Assembly (NCBI GenBank): GCA_021798855.1
Contig: JAJZBP010000038.1
Coordinates: 1-12,606 of the forward strand
DNA length: 12,606 nucleotides
DNA from: Bacillota bacterium
GTDB lineage: Bacteria; Bacillota; Sulfobacillia; JAJZIM01; JAJZBP01
Direction of reading: 5' to 3'
Part shown: one piece after another, positions 6,382 through 12,606 of the stretch
Layout of the letters: the number at the start of each line of letters is the position of its first letter
Position numbering within the stretch: position 1 is the first letter of the stretch
Translations under genes and position numbers: made by a program
The notes under the pieces: generated by a model
Told to the model about the DNA's origin: nothing
The model's database searches: none
Seen by the model: the letters and a program-made list of their open reading frames with translations, nothing else

Positions 6382-6696
6382 GCCTCTTCCTCCCACCGCT
6401 TGAATCCATTCCCTGGCAGTCTATTCTGCACCCCCCATCCCTTTCCCTTCTACAACGCGAAAAAGTCAGCCCCCCCGTGGCCATCGAATGTAATGGCTAC
6501 CACACACCGCTAAACCCAAGCACGACCCCAACCGTTGATCCTGAGCCTGGGCACCCCGGCAAAACTCGCTGTCGCGATCCAACGCCTTTCACCCCTGCCG
6601 AAAGGACGATCACCCTGAAAACCGGTCCACCCATAAGCCGAAACTTCACTCCCCGAGCAAAGCGCCCCCCCTTGACCGTGAAAAGGCAATCAAGGC

Positions 6697-6762
6697 TTCC
6701 ATTGCATAAACCAGCGGGTTTGTTCGGCTGCTGAACCATATGGTGATTCCACTGCATAAACC
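6697..6762. repeat. 16-bp direct repeat pair, 50-bp period
   Basis: TTCCATTGCATAAACC (6697-6712) recurs as TTCCACTGCATAAACC (6747-6762), one mismatch, exactly 50 bp apart. Part of it returns inverted at 6864-6875. They lie just past the end of the transposase fragment, where an element terminus would be. Confidence 0.6.
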
Positions 6763-6875
6763 CGTAAGCTCGTTCATCTCATGCTATACATAGCCGCCAA
6801 ACAGTGTTTTTCTAGCTACATATGCTTGATTCTCGGTGGAGCCTTGGGCGGATCGGACATTTCGCAGTGGAATCA
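6744..6875. repeat. 12-bp inverted repeat
   Basis: TGATTCCACTGC (6744-6755) and its exact reverse complement GCAGTGGAATCA (6864-6875) are 108 bases apart. The left arm overlaps the second direct-repeat copy; the right arm is inside the transposase remnant. Confidence 0.55.
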
Positions 6876-7056
6876 TTACATTAACCACATCGTGCGAAGA
6901 CAACCCGACGGGCTTCAAGACTCGCTCGATGCTGATCAAACCCGGAGTGTATGGTGGTAGGACATGCCAGTTAAACCCTGTGGCCCATTTCTCCTTCCAG
7001 CCCTTGCACAGTTTGGCGATTCAAACGTGGCGATGAAGCGATTGTTCATCGCAAAG
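6784..7056 (-). pseudogene. Decayed IS630-family transposase, C-terminal fragment
   Basis: A minus-strand frame reads ...SLHRHV, a TGA at 7023-7021, then IAKLCKGWKEKW..., LPPYTPGLISIERV..., ending in TAG at 6786-6784. LPPYTPGLxxIERV is the signature around the third acidic residue (the Glu) of IS630/Tc1-mariner-type DDE transposases, normally LPPYSPxLNPIERVWK, and HRxxxxAKLxKxW fits the segment just before it. The Asn-Pro of the signature is replaced by Ile-Ser. The frame is interrupted by a stop, and the N-terminal two thirds with the two catalytic Asp residues is missing. The fragment lies between motB and noc in a patch of lower GC. I infer an old insertion that has decayed. The residues after the signature are not clearly of this family, so the true 3' boundary is uncertain. 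Confidence 0.55.
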
Positions 7057-7061
7057 CGATG
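7030..7061. repeat. Two mutually exclusive hairpins
   Basis: GCGATGAA (7030-7037) pairs with TTCATCGC (7045-7052), and the CATCGC within the second arm (7047-7052) can instead pair with GCGATG (7056-7061) across an AAA loop. No T-run follows on either strand, so a terminator is not supported. Confidence 0.45.
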
Positions 7062-7205
7062 CTTGACGCTCGAGTTGGGGTAAGGAGCCGGCTGCACACC
7101 GAAAAGAGTGTTTCCCCCGCATAGCCACGGCCGGCGACAGCCCATCATCTGCCGTTTTCGGCCAATTGTTGGCACCTGCGCCCCACGGAATTTCTACACC
7201 AGTCA

Positions 7206-7949
7206 CTACCCACCCAGCGGATTGGCCAATACCACCAGTTCCACTCGACGATTTTCCTGCCGCCCGGCGGCGGTCGCGTTGGTTGCCACCGGATGATAAC
7301 GGCCGAATCCAGTGGCCGACAAACGCGCTGGAGCCAGGCCTTGCCTAATCATAAAATGCACCACCTGGGTGGCGCGTAACACGGACAGTTCCCAGTTGGA
7401 CGGAAACCGCGGCGTATCAATCGGAACGTCGTCCGTAAACCCGCGCACGTCCACCGAGTTGGACAAGGCTCCCAGCAAACCGGCCGTGTCTTTGAGGGTT
7501 GGATAGGCCGATGCCCTGATCCGGTCACTCCCCGAGGCGAAAAGAATCTGGGCCTGGAAAGTGATCGCCACTCCCTCATTCGTCACCTGAACATGGACCA
7601 TGCCCTGCAAATGATGCTTTTTGATCATGCCCTGAACCTGGCGATAAAGGGACGCCAAGCTCTGCTGGGCCGGAACCATCGGCCTTTGGTTGGTGGGGGT
7701 TCTCCCGTTGTTCAAGGGAATCTGGCTGCTGGTCTGAATAATGCTCGGGCGCCCGTTGAACGCCAGCCGGAGCGCCTTGGATAAAAGCGCATAACGCTGG
7801 GTATTCACCTCGGACATGGCGTACATGACAATGAAAAAGGCCATCAGCAAGGTGATCAGATCGGCGTACGTCAGCAGCCAGCGCATCATGCCCGCCGCCT
7901 CGTGCCCGCCGGCGGACCCGTACTCCTCCCGCTCCCTCCTCCGGGCCAT
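7206..7949 (-). CDS. motB: Flagellar motor stator protein MotB
   Basis: The gene encodes 247 residues. A basic N-terminus (MARRREREEY) is followed by one transmembrane helix, LTYADLITLLMAFFIVMYAMS (about 26-46), with the essential ion-carrying Asp at residue 30. A linker holds the plug and coiled region, and a C-terminal OmpA-like peptidoglycan-binding domain is marked by VDVRGFTDDVPI, NWELSVLRATQVV and the NRRVEL motif. MotB with MotA forms the stator, which uses proton or sodium flow to drive flagellar rotation while anchored to the wall. Sequence alone does not decide the ion. The ATG at 7949 is 6 bases after the motA stop, so the two are one operon. No other flagellar gene is in the window; the location between rsmG and noc is unusual. 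Confidence 0.93.
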   Translation of the reverse strand: MARRREREEYGSAGGHEAAGMMRWLLTYADLITLLMAFFIVMYAMSEVNTQRYALLSKALRLAFNGRPSIIQTSSQIPLNNGRTPTNQRPMVPAQQSLASLYRQVQGMIKKHHLQGMVHVQVTNEGVAITFQAQILFASGSDRIRASAYPTLKDTAGLLGALSNSVDVRGFTDDVPIDTPRFPSNWELSVLRATQVVHFMIRQGLAPARLSATGFGRYHPVATNATAAGRQENRRVELVVLANPLGG

Positions 7950-7955
7950 TCACCA

Positions 7956-8753
7956 TCACCCCGTCTCTCCGGTTTCCTCCCTGTTCAGACGTTCCCCGGG
8001 CGGTATAAAGGACTTGAGTTTTTGTTCCAAGCTCCGGGGATTATCCCCGGCCTGTATGGACAAAACCCCCTCAATGGCAATCTCCCGCAAAATCAGTTCC
8101 ACATGCGACAAGGCTTTCAACCTTCCGGCAATGGGCAACCAAAACAAGTTGGCCGTGGAAATTCCGTAAAACGTCGCCAAAAAGGCCACGGCAATGGCCG
8201 GTCCCAATTTGGCCGCATTCGATAGGTTGGACAGAACGTGGACCAGTCCCATCACCGTCCCGATTATCCCCATGGTCGGCGCGTAACCCCCTGCCGTTTC
8301 CAAGAGACCGGCTCCCTGCCGATGTCTGGTCCGCAAACCACTCAACTCGGTTTCCAGGATACCCCGAACCAACTCCGGATCAACCCCATCCACCACCAAT
8401 TGCAAACCCTGGCGCAAAAAACGATCTTCGGTTTCCTCCAGCCGCGCTTCCAGGGCCAAAAGCCCTTCCCGGCGGGCAAATTGGCCAAGTTCGACAATTT
8501 GCCCGACCAACTCGCTGTACTTCTCTTCCTTCTTCGTAAACGCAGCCTTGATCACGTTGAACGCGCCCAACAAATCCTTTTTCGGAAATGAAATGATGGT
8601 GGCTCCAACTGTACCCCCGAGCACCAAAACGGCTGCCGACAGGCTTCCCAAAGCAGCGACACTGGCACCCTCCAACAACACCGCCGCCAGGAGGGAAAAA
8701 ATGGCGAGTCCGAAGCCAAGCAGAATCGTCACGTCCAACTTCAGCCCCGTCAA
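7956..8753 (-). CDS. motA: Flagellar motor stator protein MotA
   Basis: The gene encodes 265 residues with four transmembrane helices (about 7-27, 33-53, 157-178 and 187-208) and a large cytoplasmic loop between helices 2 and 3. Family marks are VLGGTVGATIISFP after helix 2, RREGLLALE (the charged patch that contacts the rotor protein FliG), and GGYAPTMGIIGTVMGL with the conserved Pro before helix 3. MotA surrounds MotB in the inner membrane and transmits torque. A longer frame begins at 8930, but the family starts right before helix 1. TTG 8753 has GGAGGAGGG immediately upstream and gives a normal length, so it is the preferred start. It is the first gene of a motA-motB pair preceded by a 330-bp gap, so it probably has its own promoter. 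Confidence 0.93.
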   Translation of the reverse strand: MTGLKLDVTILLGFGLAIFSLLAAVLLEGASVAALGSLSAAVLVLGGTVGATIISFPKKDLLGAFNVIKAAFTKKEEKYSELVGQIVELGQFARREGLLALEARLEETEDRFLRQGLQLVVDGVDPELVRGILETELSGLRTRHRQGAGLLETAGGYAPTMGIIGTVMGLVHVLSNLSNAAKLGPAIAVAFLATFYGISTANLFWLPIAGRLKALSHVELILREIAIEGVLSIQAGDNPRSLEQKLKSFIPPGERLNREETGETG

Positions 8754-9083
8754 CGTCCCTCCTCCATCCTCATGGACTGAACAGCCGGCCAAGCTTACCG
8801 TTACGAATCCGGTCAAAAGGCTCGCCACCGGCGCTGTTGCTGGGTGCGCGCCTCCGCACCGTATCGAATTGGACTCCTTCGCTTTGCTCTCCATCGACCG
8901 CTGCGCGGTCATACCAAGGAATTCGCCCATGATCCCGGATCATCGTTTGGCCCCTGCGCCAATCGCGAGGTCTGTTCCTTGCCTCCGCCGACGATCCTCG
9001 CCGCAAAAGCCGACTGTATCCCGATCCTCGCGGCAGGCACCTGTACAGAGCCAAACCCCGCCCTTTTGGCCCGTTTCCGCCAC
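8754..9083. other. Intergenic region between rsmG and motA
   Basis: No gene is supported in these 330 bp. The minus-strand frame upstream of motA (from 8930) and the overlapping frame at 8770-9192 have no recognisable homology. Two symmetric elements are seen: GACCGC-TGC-GCGGTC (8896-8910) and ATGATCC-C-GGATCAT (8929-8943). Neither is followed by a T-run. I found no convincing vegetative or sigma-D-type (TAAA/GCCGATAA) promoter for motAB. Confidence 0.55.
8929..8943. repeat. 15-bp palindrome upstream of motA
   Basis: ATGATCC-C-GGATCAT is a perfect inverted repeat with a one-base centre, in non-coding DNA about 175 bp upstream of the motA start. It could be an operator, but no known site matches. 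Confidence 0.4.
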
Positions 9084-9827
9084 CTAAGATCCAGCAGAGT
9101 TTATCGGCGTTGCCCTGCCTTGAAGAGGTCTCTTTGCCGGTACACCCGGACGCCGGGGATATTCCCCAGGGGTCTTCCTTACCTTTTTCCACACCGCAAG
9201 CCTCCTTTCCTCTCCACCGCCGGGTAACGCAAAAGAAATCACCTCCATCTTTTCACCTCCCAGCATTTCGCCAGCTTGCTCGGCACCCTGTAGTTCGTCA
9301 GTTATACGTGGACCCTTCAAGGCCACGACCCTCCCCCCCACCGCGACCAACGGCAGGGCATACTCCAAAAGAACCGGCAAGGCGGCCACGGCCCGTCCCA
9401 CGGCCAGGTCGCACCGCTCCCTCAATTCCGCTTCCCTACCGGCCGTCTCCACCCGTCCCTGATAAACCCGGACACCATCCAAATCCAGGGCCTCAACCAG
9501 GTGGCGCAAGAAGGCCGCCTTGCGGCCATTGGCCTCCACCAAAACCAACCTCAGGTCGGGCCGGCAGATCTTCAAGGGAACCCCGGGAAAACCGCCACCC
9601 GCGCCCACATCCACCACCCTCCCCGCCGCCGGCGGATGCCCCGCCAAAATCACAGACAACGAATCCAAGAAATGAATCCTCCTAATGTCCGCCTCCGTTG
9701 TCAGTGTGGTAAGCCCGGCCCCTTCGTTCCAAGCCAGCAACTCGTTCTGGTATAGGGAGAACAGTTTCTCCTCGCGCCCACCCACCGTGATCCCGATTTC
9801 CGCCGCCAACTCTCCGAGACTCTTCAA
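9084..9827 (-). CDS. rsmG: 16S rRNA (guanine527-N7)-methyltransferase RsmG (GidB)
   Basis: The gene encodes 247 residues. It shows the RsmG pattern: an N-terminal helical region with LYQNELLAWNEGAGLTTLTT, then HFLDSL, the SAM-binding loop VVDVGAGGGFPGVPLKI, LVEANGRKAAFL, GRAVAALPVLLEYALPLVA, GGRVVALKG, and the C-terminal KTPGEYPRRPGVPAKRPL. The enzyme methylates N7 of G527 in 16S rRNA (E. coli numbering); its loss gives low-level streptomycin resistance. The TTG start overlaps the mnmG stop as TTGA (9827-9824) with GGAGGG seven bases upstream, a translational coupling arrangement. The gene ends naturally a few residues past the family motif, with no truncation. Confidence 0.97.
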   Translation of the reverse strand: MKSLGELAAEIGITVGGREEKLFSLYQNELLAWNEGAGLTTLTTEADIRRIHFLDSLSVILAGHPPAAGRVVDVGAGGGFPGVPLKICRPDLRLVLVEANGRKAAFLRHLVEALDLDGVRVYQGRVETAGREAELRERCDLAVGRAVAALPVLLEYALPLVAVGGRVVALKGPRITDELQGAEQAGEMLGGEKMEVISFALPGGGEERRLAVWKKVRKTPGEYPRRPGVPAKRPLQGRATPINSAGS

Positions 9828-11650
9828 GGCCGTTCCCTCCGCCCCAGTGCGGCCAACAACACCAGGGCATCGGCTGGACTAACCCCCGGCAAACGCATCG
9901 CCTCACCCAACGAGCCGGGGCGAAATGCGTTCAGTTTTTCCCGAGCTTCTTTGGAAAGAGACGGCAGCCGATCGTAGGCAAAAGCGAGCGGCATTTTCTT
10001 CGCCTCAAAACGTCTTAACCGCTCCACCTGCTGAGCCTCCTTCCCGAGATAACCAGCGTACTTAACCCTGACCTCAACCTCTTCCCGGTCAGCCAAAGGC
10101 ATGTCCGCCCAATCATGTAGTTCAGGTTGATGCATCAATTCTTCCAAGGTCACCCCGGGCCGACGCAGCAACCCTTCGGCCGTAAGGTTCCCCCCACCCA
10201 CCGCCACCCTGATCCGCCTCAACTCGCCCAACAGTCTTTCCACCCGTTCGCCCCGTTCCCGGCAGGCTGCGTAATCGCCGTACTCGACCAACCCCACCCG
10301 ATGTCCCGTCTCCATCAAGCGCAGGTCCGCATTATCCTGTCGAAGGCCCAAGCGGTACTCAGCCCTGGCCGAAAGCATCCGGTAAGGTTCGGTCACCCCC
10401 TTGCACACCAGATCGTCCAACAACACCCCGATGTAGGCGTCCCCCCGTGACAAGCGCAGGGCTTCCTCTCCCCGAAGAAACCGTGCCGCGTTTATGCCGG
10501 CCACCAAGCCCTGCGCCGCAGCCTCCTCATAACCCGAGGTGCCGTTGACCTGGCCGGCACAAAAAAATCCCGCGATCTCCCGGTGCGCCAGGTGAACCGT
10601 GAGTTGGGTTGGGTCCAAAAACGTGTACTCGATGGCATATCCGGGACGCAAGATCCTGGCATTCTCCAAGCCCGGGATGGTCCCCAGGATTTTGGCCTGA
10701 ACGTCCTCGGGCAGGCTGGTCGACACGCCCGCCACGTAATATTCCGTGGTGTCCCAACCCTCGGGCTCCAAATACACGGGATGACTGGAAACGTCCGCAA
10801 AGCGAACCACCTTGTCCTCAATGGAAGGACAATAACGCGGACCCCTACCCTGGATAACCCCACTGTACATGGGGGACCGATGCAGGTTTTCGCGAATGAT
10901 CCGATGGGTCTGGGGTGTGGTCCTCGTGGCATAGGTGGGCAATTGCCGAGTGGGCACCTCTCCCCCACGATAGGAAAATGGCCGCGCAACGGAATCGCCG
11001 GCCTGCGTCTCCAATCGCCTCCAAGTAAACCGCCGTCCGTCCACCCTCGGCGGAGTTCCGGTCTTAAAACGCCCAGTCGGCAAGCCCATCCGAACCAAGG
11101 CCTCAGCCAATCCACCGGGGCTCGCCTGGCCGTTGGGTCCACCCGGCCAAGCTTCCTCCCCGATGATGATCCGCGAATCCAGGTACACTCCGGTGGCCAA
11201 GACCACCGCCGCCGCGCGAAAAGTCAGGCCACCTCGCGCCCTCACCCCCGCAACCCGCCCTCCCTCCAACAGCAGATCCGTTACTTGGGCCTGGCGAATG
11301 GTCAGGTTCGGTTCCCTCTCCATGGTCCGGCGCATCACAACCTGATAAAGTCGTTTGTCCACCTGAACCCGCAGGGCCCTGGAGGCTATCCCCTTTCCCG
11401 TGTTCAGCGTCTTGCCCTGCAATCTGGCCCGGTCCGCCACCAGGGCCATCTGACCCCCGAGCGCATCGATCTCCCGCACAAGTTGCCCCTTGCCCGGTCC
11501 CCCAATGGAAGGATTGCATGGCAAAAGCCCTATGCTGTCCAGGTTGAGCGCCAAGCCGAGCGTATGGCATCCCAACCGGGCGCTCGCGAGTGCCGCCTCA
11601 CTCCCGGCATGTCCCAGGCCAACCACAATGCAGTCGAATTCCTCCACCAC
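9824..11650 (-). CDS. mnmG: tRNA uridine-5-carboxymethylaminomethyl modification enzyme MnmG (GidA)
   Basis: The gene encodes 608 residues, slightly shorter than the usual 620-630. The FAD-binding N-terminus has GLGHAGSEAALASARLG; further marks are LPCNPSIGGPGKGQLVREIDALGG, FKTGTPPR, PRYCPSIEDKVVRFAD, QAKILGTIPGLENA, FFCAGQVNGTSGYEEAAAQG, SARAEYRLGLRQDNADLRL and the C-terminal helical part with VKYAGYLGKE. With MnmE and 5,10-methylene-THF it installs carboxymethylaminomethyl on wobble U34 of several tRNAs in the cytoplasm. The segment usually written SKGPAVRALRAQ is GKGIASRALRVQ here, a mild variation. The GTG start lies 9 bases after the mnmE stop, with TAGGGGG as ribosome site, and the stop overlaps the rsmG start. 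Confidence 0.97.
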   Translation of the reverse strand: MVEEFDCIVVGLGHAGSEAALASARLGCHTLGLALNLDSIGLLPCNPSIGGPGKGQLVREIDALGGQMALVADRARLQGKTLNTGKGIASRALRVQVDKRLYQVVMRRTMEREPNLTIRQAQVTDLLLEGGRVAGVRARGGLTFRAAAVVLATGVYLDSRIIIGEEAWPGGPNGQASPGGLAEALVRMGLPTGRFKTGTPPRVDGRRFTWRRLETQAGDSVARPFSYRGGEVPTRQLPTYATRTTPQTHRIIRENLHRSPMYSGVIQGRGPRYCPSIEDKVVRFADVSSHPVYLEPEGWDTTEYYVAGVSTSLPEDVQAKILGTIPGLENARILRPGYAIEYTFLDPTQLTVHLAHREIAGFFCAGQVNGTSGYEEAAAQGLVAGINAARFLRGEEALRLSRGDAYIGVLLDDLVCKGVTEPYRMLSARAEYRLGLRQDNADLRLMETGHRVGLVEYGDYAACRERGERVERLLGELRRIRVAVGGGNLTAEGLLRRPGVTLEELMHQPELHDWADMPLADREEVEVRVKYAGYLGKEAQQVERLRRFEAKKMPLAFAYDRLPSLSKEAREKLNAFRPGSLGEAMRLPGVSPADALVLLAALGRRERP

Positions 11651-11659
11651 GACATCCCC

Positions 11660-12606
11660 CTATTTACCCAGGCAAAAACGGCTGAAAATCTCTTCCAACA
11701 AATCGGGTGAGACATTTTCTCCGGTAATCTCCCCGAATGTCTCCCAGGCTTCCCTAAGTTGGACCGGCCAAAGCTCAACGGGACTTTCTCCATCCGCGGC
11801 GGTAATCGCCAACTCCTCCAAGGCCGACGCACCCCGCTCCAAACAGCCCTTCTGTCTTTCCGATACCAAAACACCGCTGAATTCCTTCTCCCTTTCTCCG
11901 GCCGCAGCCAAAAGCATCGCTTCCAAAGAGGCCATTCCGGCACCACTGAGGGCCGACACCTCCACCACCCGGCGACCGGTTTCCGCCTCCACCTGCTGCC
12001 GGAAACCACGACAAAACCCCAGATCCGTCTTGTTTAGAACCACCAAGGCCTCCCGTGTCTGGAGCAGCGAAAAGACCTTCCGTTCCTCGCCTTCCAAGGG
12101 TCGAGACGAGTCCAGAACAATCAACAGAAAATCCGCACCGGACACGGCCTCCGACGCCCGTTCCACGCCCATCCGCTCCACGTCGTCCGACGTTTCGCGC
12201 ATTCCAGCCGTATCCACCAAAACCAGATCCAAGTCCCCCACCCGGATTCCCTCCTCCAGAGTATCCCTGGTGGTACCGGACCGAGGGCTGACAATCGCCC
12301 GCTGATACCCCAAGAGGCTGTTCAACAACGAGGACTTTCCCGCATTGGGCGGCCCGATCAACACCACCCTAAACCCCGTCCGCTCCGGAGTCCTGCCGAC
12401 TTGCGCCGCCAATGCCCGGGCATCCTCGGCCATGGCTTTCAGTTCGGCCAGGGCCGGAGGCGCCACCTCCTCCGGAAAATTCAACGATCCCTCCGCTTGC
12501 ACCAAATTTTCGCGGACCCTTCGGCATAAACGCCTGATTCGTTCGCCCAAAACCCCACCCATGGCCGCCACCGACGCCCTGTGTTCCATTTCGCTCCCCG
12601 CCCGGA
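11660..12606 (-). CDS. mnmE: tRNA modification GTPase MnmE (TrmE), 5' end beyond the window
   Basis: The frame is open to the right edge, so the N-terminal THF-binding domain (roughly the first 140 residues of about 455) lies outside; the Met at 12589 is internal. The visible part begins in the helical domain (GERIRRLCRRVRENL..., LNFPEE) and contains the inserted G domain: G1 GPPNAGKSS, G2 GTTRDT, G3 DTAG, G4 NKTD and G5 SALSG. The helical domain resumes, and the protein ends with the essential CLGK motif that supplies the catalytic Cys. MnmE hydrolyses GTP in a potassium-dependent way and works with MnmG on tRNA U34. The stop is followed after 9 bases by mnmG. By the usual oriC order, jag, yidC, rnpA and rpmH would be expected upstream, to the right. 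Confidence 0.97.
   Translation of the reverse strand, partial: RAGSEMEHRASVAAMGGVLGERIRRLCRRVRENLVQAEGSLNFPEEVAPPALAELKAMAEDARALAAQVGRTPERTGFRVVLIGPPNAGKSSLLNSLLGYQRAIVSPRSGTTRDTLEEGIRVGDLDLVLVDTAGMRETSDDVERMGVERASEAVSGADFLLIVLDSSRPLEGEERKVFSLLQTREALVVLNKTDLGFCRGFRQQVEAETGRRVVEVSALSGAGMASLEAMLLAAAGEREKEFSGVLVSERQKGCLERGASALEELAITAADGESPVELWPVQLREAWETFGEITGENVSPDLLEEIFSRFCLGK

Larger units (their letters stand above)
6382..7205. other. Long gap between noc and motB with mobile-element debris
   Basis: About 0.8 kb without an intact gene. It holds an IS630-type transposase fragment (6784-7056), a 16-bp direct repeat, a 12-bp inverted repeat and overlapping hairpins at 7030-7061, all listed separately. 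Base composition drops here: 6781-6840 has 25 G/C of 60, against a clearly GC-rich surround. A minus-strand frame at 6497-6757 is open for 86 codons but is glycine- and valine-rich with no recognised family. A promoter for noc should lie here, but I see no convincing -35/-10 pair. No T-run terminator follows motB. Confidence 0.6.

Noticed and set aside
6497..6757. Minus-strand 86-codon frame upstream of noc
   Set aside because: Its start lies in the repeat region, its composition is G/V-rich, and there is no recognisable family. It could not be excluded but is not supported.
7030..7061. Hairpins as terminator for motAB
   Set aside because: No T-run follows on the minus strand and the position is well past the motB stop, inside the transposase relic.
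8754..8930. Long motA form with a lipobox-like SLAGC (8795-8781)
   Set aside because: MotA is not a lipoprotein; homology begins at TTG 8753, which has GGAGGAGGG upstream. The lipobox is coincidental in untranslated sequence.
9578..9591. CCCGGGAAA resembling a second Noc site
   Set aside because: Only the right half and centre match; the left four bases all differ, and it lies inside the conserved rsmG reading frame.
1..12606. tRNA or rRNA genes, CRISPR arrays, DnaA-box clusters
   Set aside because: I looked for cloverleaf patterns, regularly spaced repeats and TTATCCACA-type boxes and found none; oriC itself is probably to the right of the window.

Overview
This 12.6-kb window looks like the origin-proximal region of a GC-rich, endospore-forming Bacillota (Firmicutes), more Clostridia-like or deep-branching than Bacillus-like. 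Evidence: the minus-strand order mnmE > mnmG > rsmG > noc > parA > parB that flanks oriC in this phylum, a spore-type YyaC protein, a DUF4446 gene of clostridial type, and both a parS site and a Noc-binding site. I cannot name the genus. Eight of the twelve genes with a visible start appear to use GTG or TTG.

Layout, left to right. Positions 1-246 (minus) hold the start of a YkvI-like membrane protein that runs off the left edge. After a short divergent gap, yyaC lies on the plus strand (484-1194). A convergent gap (1195-1626) carries a perfect Noc-binding palindrome at 1586-1601. The rest is on the minus strand. A tight block reads noc (6381-5566), parA (5563-4799), parB (4788-3931), a 235-bp gap with a near-perfect parS (3874-3889), DUF4446 (3695-3159), a membrane-anchored M23/LytM-like protein (3085-2084) and a bactofilin (2040-1627). 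An approximately 0.8-kb gap (6382-7205) holds a decayed IS630-type transposase fragment and short repeats. Beyond it are motB and motA (7206-8753), a 330-bp gap, then rsmG, mnmG and the C-terminal two thirds of mnmE, which runs off the right edge.

How the genes fit together. MnmE and MnmG modify the tRNA wobble uridine and RsmG methylates 16S rRNA. ParA, ParB and parS segregate origins. Noc, with its own operator here, links nucleoid position to division-site choice. DUF4446, the M23-like protein and bactofilin extend this cluster toward the cell envelope and cytoskeleton. The M23-like protein has a Tyr where the last zinc-ligand His should be, so it may be a regulator or scaffold rather than a hydrolase.

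The best candidate for something undescribed is this combined unit: two ParB paralogues, both cognate DNA sites, a bactofilin and a probably inactive LytM protein in one cluster. The MotAB stator pair inserted between rsmG and noc is the other unusual element.
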